NCBI GenBank assembly: GCA_963662155.1
Contig: OY759265.1
Location: forward strand, 12,443,929-12,507,928
DNA from: Lamellibrachia columna
Taxonomy: Eukaryota > Annelida > Polychaeta > Sabellida > Siboglinidae
Length of the DNA stretch: 64,000 nucleotides
Direction: 5' to 3'
The position numbers and the translations under genes are program-made. The notes below the pieces were generated by a model that did no database searches, was not told the origin of the DNA, and saw only the letters and a list, made by a program, of their open reading frames with translations. Positions 1 through 11,088 of the stretch are shown piece after piece. The first letter of the stretch is position 1. Every line of letters begins with the position of its first letter.

Positions 1-3000
1 TTAAGTAATGTTATGCAATTCGACAAGTTGAGGTGTCTGTCTTTTCAGTAATCCACAGTCAAAAGTGATATTTTTGTCTGTTTACATAGGTGTATTGTGG
101 CTCCAGGTAAAAAATTATTATAACTTTCAGTATGGAATAACAACTGGCTATATAGAATTTGATTACAGTACACATGCTGGACTATTCCAAAAATTATGTT
201 ACAAGTTCATTCGAGTGAGCTGAAAAAGTGAGTGTATTAGAGTATCGTACTAGAATACAAACTGTCTCAAGCTGAAGTAGCTCATATATGTGTGTTCTGC
301 CCACCACAGGTGGTGGTTCCTTGTGTATGTAAGCAACTCCAACAACTAGGTAGGACATTGATTTTTTGCATGAATGCATGATTTTCATTTACCTTTATCA
401 ACAGTCTAAATAAAAAAAAATTCTGCACAGTTACCATTTTTATTTGTGGTAAGACCACAGTTGACCTTCCTGTTTACTGTTTCACACGAATGTAGGGCAC
501 GCGAAATTGTGAAATGTGAACTTAATAAATTCATATTATGTGACATGAGTGCCTTTGAGCATGAATATTCAGAGATTTGTTTATAGAAGTTATTGGCTGT
601 GAAATAGTGCATTTTTTGGAGAGTTTAACTGGCGTAGGGATTTATGGGAATTTTTCTGCTATGGGCCACGTGGGCGCATGAATACACGTCGGAAACTGCC
701 AGCAATCCTGAAGGAGTGGTTTGCACCACTCTGTCAAAGTCATCCTGGCTTAGCCGTGGCAACCAAACCCCACTGCTATCCCCACTGGGTTCCTGTTGGT
801 TTGCTGCATCTGATGGTTTGTGGTAACAGTGGCCGGTCTTGAAGCCACCAATTTTCATCTTAATTCCACCAGCAGGTGGACATTTCTCCTCACTCTTTCT
901 ACTACTACTACTACTATCATGTGTTGTCTCCTCCATTTTAAAATCCCAGGTAAATCAAAGTAAAATTACTAATGAAAGTGACAATACCGTTATCTGAATG
1001 CAAAGACATCTAATCCACCTGAGAAACCAGATGACAGTGACAGGAGACCAGTATATTATGGGGGGGGGGACATCTTCAAACTAGTGCAGCCTCCTTCTGA
1101 TAAGTTACATTAAAGCAGAACAAGTCACATTATAATATAATTACTTAGCAGTCAACTTTTGTTTATTTCAGTTAATTAGACACAGTCACCTTTACTCAAA
1201 TCCATGTGAAGAGCACACATCTATTGGGAGTTGAGAAAATCCGGGACAGGCCCAGCTGTTATCTGATATGGCCTAGTGAGCTGACGTAACTGTTTCACAT
1301 AGAAGGTGAGTTGTTATTGAGGACTCCACTAAGTAGGTTATGTAATATTATGCAATTCGACAAGTTGAGGTGTCTGTCTTTTCAGTAATCCACATTCAAA
1401 GGTGATATTTGGGTCTGTTTACATAGGTGTATTGTGGCTCCAGGTAAAAAAATATTATAACTTTCAGTATGGAATAACAACTGGCTATATAGAATTTGAT
1501 TACAGAACACATGCTGGACTATTCCCAAAATTATGTTACAAGTTCATTCGAGTGAGCTGAAAAAGTTAGTGTATTCGAGTATCGTACTAGAATACAGACT
1601 GTGTCAAGCTGAAGTAGCTCATATATGTGTGTTCTGCCCACCACAGGTGGTGGTTCCTTGCGTATGTAAGCAACTCCAACAATTAGGTAGGACATAGATT
1701 TTTTGCATGAATGCATGATTTTCATTTACCTTTATCAACAGTCTAAATTAAAAAAAATTCTGCACAGTTACCATTTTTATTTGGGTAAGACCACAGTTGA
1801 CCTTCCTGTTTACTGTTTCACACGAATGTAGGGCACGCGAAATTGGTAATGTGAATTTAATAAATTCATATTATGTGACATGAGTGCCTTTGAGCATGAA
1901 TATTCACAGGTTTGTTTATAGAAGCTATTGGCAGTGAAATAGTGCATTTTTTGGAGAGTTTAACTGGCGGAGGGATTTATGGGAATTTTTCTGCTATGGG
2001 CCACGTGGGCGCATGAATACACGTCGGAAACTGCCAGCAATCCTGAAGGAGTGGTTTGCACCACTCTGTCAAAGTCATCCTGGCTTAGCCGTGGCAACCA
2101 AACCCCACTGCTAACCCCACTGGGTTCCTGTTGGATTGCTGCATCTGATGGTTTTTGGTAACAGTGGCCGGTCTTGAAGCCACCAGTTTTCATCTTAATT
2201 CCACCAGCAGGTGGACATTTCTCCTCACTCTTTCTACTACTACTACTACTATCATGTGTTGTCTCCTCCATTTTAAAATCCCAGGTAAATCCAAGTAAAA
2301 TTACTAATGAAAGTGACAAAACCGTTATCTGAATGCAAAGACATCTAATCCACCTGAGAAACCTGATGACAGTGACAGGAGGCCAGTATATTAGGGGGGT
2401 GGACATCTTCAAACTAGTGCAGCCTCCCTCTGATAAGTTACATCAAAGCAGAACATGTCACATTATAATATAATTACTTAGCAGTCAACTTTTGTTTATT
2501 TCAGTTAATTAGACACAGTCACCTTTACTCAAGTCCATGTGAAGTGCACACATCTATTGGGAGTTGAGAAAATCCTGGACAGGCCAAGCTGTTATCTGAT
2601 ATGGCCTAGTGAGCTGACGTAACTGTTTCACATGGAAGGTGAGTTGTTTTTGAGGACTCCACTAAGTAGGTTATGTAATGTTATGCAATTCGACAAGTTG
2701 AGGTGTGTGTCTTTTCAGTAATCCACACTCAAATGTGATATTTGGGTCTGTTTACATAGGTGTATTGTGGCACAAGGTAAAAAATTATTATAACTTTCAG
2801 TATGGAATAACAACTGGCTATATAGAATTTGATTACAGAACACATGCTGGACTATTCCAAAAATGATGTTACAAGTTCCTTCGAGTGAGTTGAAAAAGTG
2901 AGTGTATTCGAGTATCGTACTAGAATACAGACTGTCTCAAGCTGAAGTAGCTCATATATGTGTGTTCTGCCCACCACAGGTGGTGGTTCCTTGTGTATGT

Positions 3001-3025
3001 AAGCAACTCCAACAACTAGGTAGGA
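1..3025. repeat. Repeat A tandem array, block 1 (~1.335-kb monomers)
   Basis: Two complete and one partial copy of the ~1.33-kb A monomer lie head to tail. The landmark start ATGGGAATTTTTCTGCTATG recurs at 644 and 1979, 1,335 bp apart. Shared blocks include the hairpin CCACCACAGGTGGTGG, the CTA triplet run and a G run after CCAGTATATTA. The third copy stops abruptly at about 3025, where the sequence switches to repeat B. No complete gene is present. On the minus strand each monomer holds a decayed transposase-like frame, annotated separately. Confidence 0.95.
1960..2412 (-). pseudogene. Transposase-like N-terminal relic in A monomer (Mutator-like domain family?)
   Basis: This is one of the longest open minus-strand frames in an A monomer (150 codons). 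It holds a hydrophobic stretch, a start-like MEETTHD, a polyserine run from AGT triplets, then a compact conserved-looking block with GFKTGHCYQKPSDAA, SGVWLPRLSQDDFDR and TPSGLLAVSD. The GFKTG/SGV/PRLS pattern resembles the N-terminal part of metazoan proteins annotated as Mutator-like transposase domain-containing; that is recalled family knowledge and not tested. Similarity seems to stop after the SDV residues, and no catalytic domain follows. With many near-copies and no full-length partner, it is read as a relic carried by a satellite unit. The alternative is an uncharacterised exon captured in the repeat. Confidence 0.4.
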
Positions 3026-3410
3026 CCATTCCTCCAAGTTACACAAAGCCATCCACTTGGTTGAACTCCTTATCATCCAATGTAATGTTCAAATCCTCTC
3101 TCTGATGTCAAACCCACATCTCTTCTGTCTTCTCCCGGCTCATTATCGGTCCGTGCTTCTTGAACACCCCCTTCCATTCCTCCAACACTTCCTGTATTTC
3201 TTGTTTTTGTGTGTGCTATGATGGCCAGATCGTTTGCATACATCCCCTTCCTGAGAACATCCTTCATGCTGATCTTCCTGCTGATTAGTGCCACCACCAT
3301 GCTAAAGAGTAAAGGGTCATTTCCTTGCATCTAACCGATGTTAACTTTAAACTCTTCCGACAACCCATATCCAACCACAACTCTTCTTTTTGTTCTCAGG
3401 AAAATGACAG
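3026..3410 (-). pseudogene. Partial LINE reverse transcriptase relic (B unit 1)
   Basis: This is the palm-side portion of the RT relic that recurs in every B unit. It reads minus-strand LRTKRRVVVGYGLSEEFKVNIG (split here by a stop), then a QGN-type remnant, PLLF and MVVALISRK, then YANDLA in place of the usual YADD-type catalytic box. The repeat junction at 3026 removes the C-terminal part. Stops and frame changes interrupt the frame, so it cannot encode an enzyme. Confidence 0.7.
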
Positions 3411-3611
3411 TTCTGGGTGTTGCACGCCATGAGACATAACTGACTAAATACAACCAACTCATTACAAAGTCAGACTCCCAGATAAGTACAAAAGGTGTTG
3501 GAATGAACAGGTCAGCAAGGGAGTGAACTGTTAAGCACGTTGAACAATCCCAAGGAGTGGATACAGTGCTGTGTAAACATAAACATGCCTTTACTTTAAG
3601 TGTTTTTGCAG

Positions 3612-3730
3612 GTGCTGCGGCAGCCAGGAACAATTTTGGTGGACCGAGAGTAAACAATATCAAGGGTCTCTTCCATCGGATCGCGCTTGCCTATCCCCAC
3701 TTTGTGTGTTGGTACAGGTTGGTGTCATAA
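3612..3730 (+). other. Exon-like segment in B unit 1 (unidentified)
   Basis: A pyrimidine-rich acceptor TGTTTTTGCAG precedes a plus-strand frame that would enter in phase 1. It encodes GAAAARNNFGGPRVNNIKG, then a segment with HRIALAYPHFVCWYR, and ends at TAA 3728-3730. The same acceptor, frame and stop recur at 5420 (cut by the CR1 insertion), 9163, 10970 and 27375. The last two copies carry L-to-H and H-to-N replacements. I do not recognise the product. It could be a terminal exon captured in the repeat or a chance open frame. Confidence 0.3.
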
Positions 3731-4323
3731 GTAGAAATAACCGCCTTGGAAACAGGCCATTCATGGTGCTCTTGCAAATTCATTGGATTATGAGTGAAAC
3801 AGACATTGCAAAAACTGTAACAATGAATTGTGGGGGAGGGGAGAATGTCACATTAGATTGAGAAACTAACTTTTACAGTTGTTCTAATAAATCAGTATTT
3901 GCGCTTAGTATTAATGGCGTATGTTTTGGTAATCAGATTGATTTGTTTAATGTTTTTATTGATACTTTCACTGTACATCCTTCTTGTCAAAGGATATTTG
4001 ATTTTTATGAGCATGCTGTAGTCAAGAAGAGTTCGTCGTTTATATGAGTACAACCATATGGTAAAATGCATATTGCTCAAACAGAGATACATATGAGAGA
4101 TTGATTTTTAAATATTTAGCAAATGTTCTATTGAAATAATGTTTTTTCTCATAAGCAATTTATACACTGCTTATGAAAATGTTGACCATATTATAGATTT
4201 ATTAAACCTAATTTTTTTTTACCAAACTAACGGTGCTTTTCCTCTTTTTTCACTGATGTTCATGGGTTAGGTTCAGGTAAAATATTGTCCAGTCATTCTT
4301 TCTTCTTTTCTTTCCATACTTTT

Positions 4324-5215
4324 TTATCGGCTGCCCCCTCTCCATCTTTCATCTTCCCCCGATCTTCTCATATCCCACCTCACGCAGTCCTTCGATCTTA
4401 GCTGTTCGTTCCCCTTTTCTTGCATCCTTGATGTTTTTTCACCTTTCTCTTCCACTCTCTTTACTAGTATGTCTGCATCCATCCTTACAATGTGGCCTGC
4501 CCATTTCAACTTGCTTCTCACCAATCTTCCTGTTGAACTGTTTTGTTGCATCACATATTTCGTCAGGTCGTTCATCTTTCTTTCGTCAACCCTCTTTGTT
4601 CGTGTTATTCGACAAAACCAGAACCAACTTTCAGGTGCTGTTGTTGTTCTGTCAACGCCACTGTCTCCAGATACAGATTAAGGCATGCTTGTGTAACACA
4701 AGCTCTCAGGACTTTCCTTTTCAGCTTTTTCAAAATGTTTCTGTCCAAAATGACTCCCTCAACCTTTCCCCAAGCATTCGCTCCCTGTTGTATCCGGCAT
4801 CGCATTTCTACCTCTGAATGCTCATCCTCATTAACCATTCCTCCAAGTTACACAAAGCCATCCACTTGGTTGAACTCCTTATCATCCAAACTAATGTTCA
4901 AGTCCTCTCTCTGATGTCAAACCCACATCTCTCCTGTCTTCTCCCGGCTCATTATCGGTCCGTGCTTCTTGAACATCCCCTTCCATTGCTCCAACACTTC
5001 CTGTAGTTCTTGTTTTTTGTCTGCTATCTTGGCCAGATCGTTTGCATACATCCCCTTCCTAAGAACATCCTTCATGCTGATATTCCTGCTGATTAGTGCC
5101 ACCACCATGATAAAGAGTAAAGGTTAATTTCCTTGCCTCTAACCGATGTTAACTTTAAACCCTTCCGACAACCCACATCCAACCACAACTCTTCTTTTTG
5201 TTCTCAGGAACATGA
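4324..5215 (-). pseudogene. LINE reverse transcriptase relic with C-terminal region (B unit 2)
   Basis: Read on the minus strand, the order is LRTKRRVVV, FKVNIG, PLLFIMVVALISR, the YANDLA box (N codon at 5040-5042), KQELQEVLEQWKGMFKKHG, a RIQQGANAWGKVEGVILDR block, KLKRKVLRACVTQACL, then SKLKWAGHIVRM and WDMRRSGEDERWR before a stop at 4324. This is the order of palm, thumb and C-terminal parts of non-LTR retrotransposon RTs. The parts lie in different frames and the first catalytic aspartate of the ADD box is asparagine. It is a dead relic. No endonuclease domain is visible and I do not assign a clade. Confidence 0.75.
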
Positions 5216-5419
5216 CAGTTCTGGGTGTTGCTCGCCATGACACAGAACTTACTGAATACTACCAATTCATTACAAAGTCAGACTCCCAGATAAGTACAAA
5301 AGGTGTTGGAATGAACAGGTCAGCCAGGGAGTGAACTGTTAAGCACGTTGAACAATCCCAAGGAATGGATACAGTGCTGTGTAAACATAAACATGCCTTT
5401 ACTTTAGGTGTTTTTGCAG

Positions 5420-5528
5420 GTGCTGCGGCAGCCAGGAACAATTTTGGTGGACCGAGAGTAAACAATATCAAGGGTCTCTTCCATCGGATCGCGCTTGCCT
5501 ATCCCCACTTTGTGTGTTGGTACAGGTT
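5420..5528 (+). other. Exon-like segment in B unit 2, interrupted by CR1 insertion
   Basis: This is the second copy of the acceptor-plus-frame block described at 3612. It is identical in frame up to the CYS-TRP-TYR end, where the CR1-like element has inserted within AGGTT. The remainder of the block resumes at 7468 after the insertion. Confidence 0.3.
5524..5528. repeat. Target-site duplication AGGTT (left)
   Basis: AGGTT at 5524-5528 is repeated at 7468-7472 on the other side of the inserted element. Empty B units read TACAGGTTGGTGTC across this point, which shows a clean insertion. Confidence 0.85.
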
Positions 5529-7467
5529 TTAACAAGATTTAACAAGATTTGCCATCCAAGCCAAAGGCCCAGATGGCAAGTGGACAAGGAAGCCATTGGC
5601 TTATCGAGAGTCCAACAATGTTCACCTACTTATAACCCGCCCTCCTGATATATGTGTCAACCTTGTTTTTAAACATATTCACGCTGCTAGCAGTTACACA
5701 ATCTGTAGACAGTTTGTTCCATTCATTTATTGTCCTCTGTGAGAACGAGTGCTTCCTGATGTCCAATCTGCATTGATCCTTTACTAATTTTACCTCATGT
5801 CCTCTAGTTCTGCTATCCTTCTTGAGTGAGAAAAACATATTTCTATCAATATTTTCATACCCATTCAATATCTTAAAAACTTCAATCTGATCTCCTCTTA
5901 ACCTCCTTGTCTCTAGAGTTGTTAAACCACATTCTTTCAGGCGTTCTTCATAACTAAGGTCTCTAAGTTCTGGAATCATTTTAGTTGCTCTCCTTTGTAT
6001 GCGTTCAAGCGTATCTATATCCTTCTTACGATATGGTCTCCATGCTTGTATACAGTATTCTAAATGAGGTCTAACTATTGCTTTATAAAGAGGTATAATT
6101 AACTTTTTTCCCTTATATGTTATGTTTCTTCTAATCAATCCAAGAATTTGATTACCCTTTGAAGCTGCAATACCACACTGCTCTGAAACTTTCATATCAG
6201 CGCTTATTGTAACTCCTAAGTCCTTTTCTTTTACAGTAGTACCAAGAACAGTAGCTCCCATTTTATAGTTTACATTCAAGTTCCCATGTCCTGTATGTAG
6301 GCATTTACATTTCCCAAAATTGAACAGCATCTGCCATTTCTCAGACCATTTCACTAATCTGTCTAGATCGTTTTGTAAATGTTGTTTATCACCATCAGTA
6401 TTAACCTTTCTAAACAGTTTTGTGTCGTCCGCAAATTTCAGTACGTTACTTGTTATACTCTCGTCCAAGTCATTGATATAAATTAAGAATAATATAGGTC
6501 CTAATACTGATCCTTGAGGTACCCCACTCAAAACCGATTTCCAATTTGAAACTTCGCCATCTACTACAACTCGTTGTCTTCTGTCAGTCAGCCATTGTTC
6601 TATCCAGTCAGTTATGCTATCCCCGATACCATGGGCTTTTAATTTAAGTAGCAATCTTTGATGTGGCACTTTGTCAAAAGCTTTCTGAAAATCTAAGTAG
6701 ATAATATCTACTGGCGATCCCATGTCTATCCACTTAGTGATTTCTTCCAAAAAACATAACATATTTGTTAAGCATGACCTCGCTTTAAGGAATCCATGTT
6801 GAGATGAATTTAATAATTTATGCTTAACGAGGAAGTCCACCATATGGTCTTTAATTAACCTTTCTAATAATTTACAAATCACTGACGTTAAACTCACTGG
6901 TCTGTAATTCTCTGACTTATTTCTCGAACCCTTTTTAAATAATGGTATGATGTTTGCTTCTTTCCATTCAAACGGAACAACTCCCTCTTTTAATGACAAG
7001 TTGAATACTCTTGCAAGTGGTATACTGATTTGATCTACTGTTTCCATTAGTAATTTTGGAGGAATCCCATCCACTCCCGGTGATTTGTTATCCTTCATTG
7101 CCTTTATTTTCCTAGCTACCAATTCTGGAGTTACAACTAACGGTCCTAAATAGTCAGATTTAGCCCCCTGAAATTTAGCATCAGCAACTGGTAATGAACT
7201 AATATCTTCTTTTGTAAACACTGAACTGAAGTAACCATTTAGGTCTTCCGCCATTAAAAACCCCTGTGATATTATATTTCCAGCACTGTCTTCTAGAGGT
7301 CCAACCTTGTCTTGTACGTTTTGTTTACTCCTGACATATGCATAAAAACTCTTGCTGTCAGTTTTTATGTTACATGCCAGTTTTTGCTCATAGCTTCTTT
7401 TAGATTGTCTGATTTCAGTTGTAGCTGCATTAAGTGCCTCTTTGTATTTTGCATAGTCTTCAATATT
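5529..7467 (-). mobile_element. CR1-like non-LTR retrotransposon, 5'-truncated copy 1
   Basis: A 1,939-bp insertion on the minus strand inside B unit 2. Its boundaries are exact because neighbouring B units have the empty site. The 3' end (low coordinate) finishes in two AATCTTGTTA-type repeats, the short microsatellite-like tail common in CR1-type elements. The 5' end (7467) falls inside the coding region between the endonuclease and RT domains, so this is a typical 5'-truncated insertion. A 3' untranslated stretch of about 97 bp follows the stop. The second copy at 55484-56577 has the same tail. Confidence 0.9.
5626..7467 (-). CDS. CR1-like reverse transcriptase, intact RT but no endonuclease domain
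   Basis: The frame is open from the truncation point at 7467 to the stop at 5626 (613 codons). The methionine at 7254 is internal, since about 71 in-frame codons precede it (starting NIEDYAKYKEALNAATTEIR). RT motifs in order: NKSPGVDGIPPKLL, FKKGSRNKSENYRPVSLTS, HGFLKARSC, motif A YLDFQKAFDKVPH, motif B SGVPQGSVLGPILF, motif C FADDTKLF (6412-6435) with both aspartates, then a thumb/C-terminal region ending RAGYK. The family normally has an N-terminal apurinic-type endonuclease; it is absent here through 5' truncation. No promoter is expected. The RT frame itself carries no lesions, which indicates a young insertion. Jockey-superfamily/CR1-like is my placement; L2 or a related clade is possible. 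Confidence 0.85.
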   Translation of the reverse strand, partial: NIEDYAKYKEALNAATTEIRQSKRSYEQKLACNIKTDSKSFYAYVRSKQNVQDKVGPLEDSAGNIISQGFLMAEDLNGYFSSVFTKEDISSLPVADAKFQGAKSDYLGPLVVTPELVARKIKAMKDNKSPGVDGIPPKLLMETVDQISIPLARVFNLSLKEGVVPFEWKEANIIPLFKKGSRNKSENYRPVSLTSVICKLLERLIKDHMVDFLVKHKLLNSSQHGFLKARSCLTNMLCFLEEITKWIDMGSPVDIIYLDFQKAFDKVPHQRLLLKLKAHGIGDSITDWIEQWLTDRRQRVVVDGEVSNWKSVLSGVPQGSVLGPILFLIYINDLDESITSNVLKFADDTKLFRKVNTDGDKQHLQNDLDRLVKWSEKWQMLFNFGKCKCLHTGHGNLNVNYKMGATVLGTTVKEKDLGVTISADMKVSEQCGIAASKGNQILGLIRRNITYKGKKLIIPLYKAIVRPHLEYCIQAWRPYRKKDIDTLERIQRRATKMIPELRDLSYEERLKECGLTTLETRRLRGDQIEVFKILNGYENIDRNMFFSLKKDSRTRGHEVKLVKDQCRLDIRKHSFSQRTINEWNKLSTDCVTASSVNMFKNKVDTYIRRAGYK

Positions 7468-7472
7468 AGGTT
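7468..7472. repeat. Target-site duplication AGGTT (right)
   Basis: This is the right-hand partner of AGGTT at 5524-5528. The B unit resumes directly after it with GGTGTCATAAG, as in the empty units. Confidence 0.85.
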
Positions 7473-8075
7473 GGTGTCATAAGTAGAAATAACCGCCTTG
7501 GAAACAGGCCATTCATGGTGCTCTTGCAAATTCATTGGATTATGAGTGAAACAGACATTGCAAAAACTGTAACAATGAATTGTGGGGGAGGGGAGAATGT
7601 CACATTAGATTGAGAAACTAACTTTTACAGTTGTTCTAATAAATCAGTATTTGCGCTTAGTATTAATGGCGTATGTTTTGGTAATCAGATTGATTTGTTT
7701 AATGTTTTTATTGATACTTTCACTGTACATCCTTCTTGTCAAAGGATATTTGATTTTTATGAGCATGCTGTAGTCAAGAAGAGTTCGTCGTTTATATGAG
7801 TACAACCATATGGTAAAATGCATATTGCTCAAACAGAGATACATATGAGAGATTGATTTTTAAATATTTAGCAAATGTTCTATTGAAATAATGTTTTTTC
7901 TCATAAGCAATTTATACACTGCTTATGAAAATGTTGACCATATTATAGATTTATTAAACCTAATTTTTTTTTACCAAACTAACGGTGCTTTTCCTCTTTT
8001 TTCACTGATGTTCATGGGTTAGGTTCAGGTAAAATATTGTCCAGTCATTCTTTCTTCTTTTCTTTCCATACTTTT

Positions 8076-8967
8076 TTATCGGCTGCCCCCTCTCCATCTT
8101 TCATCTTCCCCCGATCTTCTCATATCCCACCTCACGCAGTCCTTCGATCTTAGCTGTTCGTTCCCCTTTTCTTGCATCCTTGATGTTTTTTCACCTTTCT
8201 CTTCCACTCTCTTTACTAGTATGTCTGCATCCATCCTTACAATGTGGCCTGCCCATTTCAACTTGCTTCTCACCAATCTTCCTGTTGAACTGTTTTGTTG
8301 CATCACATATTTCGTCAGGTCGTTCATCTTTCTTTCGTCAACCCTCTTTGTTCGTGTTATTCGACAAAACCAGAACCAACTTTCAGGTGCTGTTGTTGTT
8401 CTGTCAACGCCACTGTCTCCAGATACAGATTAAGGCATGCTTGTGTAACACAAGCTCTCAGGACTTTCCTTTTCAGCTTTTTCAAAATGTTTCTGTCCAA
8501 AATGACTCCCTCAACCTTTCCCCAAGCATTCGCTCCCTGTTGTATCCGGCATCGCATTTCTACCTCTGAATGCTCATCCTCATTAACCATTCCTCCAAGT
8601 TACACAAAGCCATCCACTTGGTTGAACTCCTTATCATCCAAACTAATGTTCAAGTCCTCTCTCTGATGTCAAACCCACATCTCTCCTGTCTTCTCCCGGC
8701 TCATTATCGGTCCGTGCTTCTTGAACATCCCCTTCCATTGCTCCAACACTTCCTGTAGTTCTTGTTTTTTGTCTGCTATCTTGGCCAGATCGTTTGCATA
8801 CATCCCCTTCCTAAGAACATCCTTCATGCTGATATTCCTGCTGATTAGTGCCACCACCATGATAAAGAGTAAAGGTTAATTTCCTTGCCTCTAACCGATG
8901 TTAACTTTAAACCCTTCCGACAACCCACATCCAACCACAACTCTTCTTTTTGTTCTCAGGAACATGA
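8076..8967 (-). pseudogene. LINE reverse transcriptase relic (B unit 3)
   Basis: This is a nearly identical copy of the relic at 4324-5215, with the same C-terminal fragments, the same frame breaks and the same YANDLA box. The shared lesions show that decay preceded amplification of the unit. Confidence 0.75.
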
Positions 8968-9162
8968 CAGTTCTGGGTGTTGCTCGCCATGACACAGAAC
9001 TTACTGAATACTACCAATTCATTACAAAGTCAGACTCCCAGATAAGTACAAAAGGTGTTGGAATGAACAGGTCAGCCAGGGAGTGAACTGTTAAGCACGT
9101 TGAACAATCCCAAGGAGTGCTGTGTAAACATAAACAAGCCTTTACTTTAGGTGTTTTTGCAG

Positions 9163-9281
9163 GTGCTGCGGCAGCCAGGAACAATTTTGGTGGACCGAGA
9201 GTAAACAATATCAAGGGTCTCTTCCATCGGATCGCGCTTGCCTATCCCCACTTTGTGTGTTGGTACAGGTTGGTGTCATAA
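9163..9281 (+). other. Exon-like segment in B unit 3
   Basis: Same acceptor, phase and stop as the block at 3612, with identical encoded residues. The product is not recognised. Confidence 0.3.
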
Positions 9282-9874
9282 GTAGAAATAACCGCCTTGG
9301 AAACAGGCCATTCATGGTGCTCTTGCAAATTCATTGGATTATGAGTGAAACAGACATTGCAAAAACTGTAACAATGAATTGTGGGGGAGGGGAGAATGTC
9401 ACATTAGATTGAGAAACTAACTTTTACAGTTGTTCTAATAAATCAGTATTTGCGCTTAGTATTAATGGCGTATGTTTTGGTAATCAGATTGATTTGTTTA
9501 ATGTTTTTATTGATACTTTCACTGTACATCCTTCTTGTCAAAGGATATTTGATTTTTATGAGCATGCTGTAGTCAAGAAGAGTTCGTCGTTTATATGAGT
9601 ACAACCATATGGTAAAATGCATATTGCTCAAACAGAGATACATATGAGAGATTGATTTTTAAATATTTAGCAAATGTTCTATTGAAATAATGTTTTTTCT
9701 CATAAGCAATTTATACACTGCTTATGAAAATGTTGACCATATTATAGATTTATTAAACCTAATTTTTTTTTACCAAACTAACGGTGCTTTTCCTCTTTTT
9801 TCACTGATGTTCATGGGTTAGGTTCAGGTAAAATATTGTCCAGTCATTCTTTCTTCTTTTCTTTCCATACTTTT

Positions 9875-10766
9875 TTATCGGCTGCCCCCTCTCCATCTTT
9901 CATCTTCCCCCGATCTTCTCATATCCCACCTCACGCAGTCCTTCGATCTTAGCTGTTCGTTCCCCTTTTCTTCCATCCTTGATGTTTTTTCACCTTTCTC
10001 TTCCACTCTCTTTACTAGTATGTCTGCATCCATCCTTACAATGTGGCCTGCCCATTTCAACTTGCTTCTCACCAATCTTCCTGTTGAACTGTTTTGTTGC
10101 ATCACATATTTCGTCAGGTCGTTCATCTTTCTTTCGTCAACCCTCTTTGTTCGTGTTATTCGACAAAACCAGAACCAACTTTCAGGTGCTGTTGTTGTTC
10201 TGTCAACGCCACTGTCTCCAGATACAGATTAAGGCATGCTTGTGTAACACAAGCTCCCAGGACTTTCCTTTTCAGCTTTTTCAAAATGTTTCTGTCCAAA
10301 ATGACTCCCTCAACCTTTCCCCAAGCATTCGCTCCCTGTTGTATCCGGCATCGCATTTCTACCTCTGAATGCTCATCCTCATTAACCATTCCTCCAAGTT
10401 ACACAAAGCCATCCACTTGGTTGAACTCCTTATCTCCAAACTAATGTTCAAGTCCTCTCTCTGATGTCAAACCCACATCTCTCCTGTCTTCTCCCGGCTC
10501 ATTATCGGTCCGTGCTTCTTGAACATCCCCTTCCATTGCTCCAACACTTCCTGTAGTTCTTGTTTTTTGTCTGCTATCTTGGCCAGATCGTTTGCATACA
10601 TCCCCTTCCTAAGAACATCCTTCATGCTGATATTCCTGCTGATTAGTGCCACCACCATGATAAAGAGTAAAGGTTCATTTCCTTGCCTCTAACCGATGTT
10701 AACTTTAAACCCTTCCGACAACCCACATCCAACCACAACTCTTCTTTTTGTTCTTAGGAACATGAC
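9875..10766 (-). pseudogene. LINE reverse transcriptase relic (next B unit)
   Basis: Another copy of the B-unit RT relic, from the LRTKRR region through YANDLA to the GEDERWRGGSR end. It differs from its neighbours by only a few substitutions, for example Q to E near the C-terminal part and R to G in the KVL(R/G)ACVTQ block. Confidence 0.75.
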
Positions 10767-10969
10767 AGTTCTGGGTGTTGCTCGCCATGACACAGAACTT
10801 ACTGAATACAACCAATTCATTACAAAGTCAGACTCCCAGATAAGTACAAAAGGTGTTGGAATGAACAGGTCAGCCAGGGAGTGAACTGTTAAGCACGTTG
10901 AACAATCCCAAGGAGTGGATACAGTGCTGTGTAAACATAAACATGCCTTTACTTTAGGTGTTTTTGCAG

Positions 10970-11088
10970 GTGCTGCGGCAGCCAGGAACAATTTTGGTGG
11001 ACCGAGAGTAAACAATATCAAGGGTCACTTCAATCGGATCGCGCTTGCCTATCCCCACTTTGTGTGTTGGTAAAGGTTGGTGTCATAA
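10970..11088 (+). other. Exon-like segment in last B unit of block 1
   Basis: Same acceptor and stop as the other copies, but this copy reads GHFNR in place of GLFHR. It shares these replacements with the copy at 27375, so it belongs to a second B subfamily. Confidence 0.3.

Noticed and set aside
194..612. Two further minus-strand short frames per A monomer (MKIMHSCKKS... and MHYFTANSFY...)
   Set aside because: Both are short, vary without codon pattern, and have no recognised domain.
644..826. Plus-strand 60-codon frame (MGIFLLWATWAHEYTS...) present in nearly every A monomer
   Set aside because: It lies opposite the more protein-like minus-strand block and recurs only because the monomer does. 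It has no recognised motifs, so I treat it as a shadow and used it only as a landmark.
4260..4280. GGGTTAGGTTCAGG as possible telomeric repeat
   Set aside because: It is a single occurrence per B unit and not a tandem TTAGGG array.
4428..4914. Plus-strand Ser/Phe/Leu-rich frames in repeat B
   Set aside because: They are antisense shadows of the reverse transcriptase relic.
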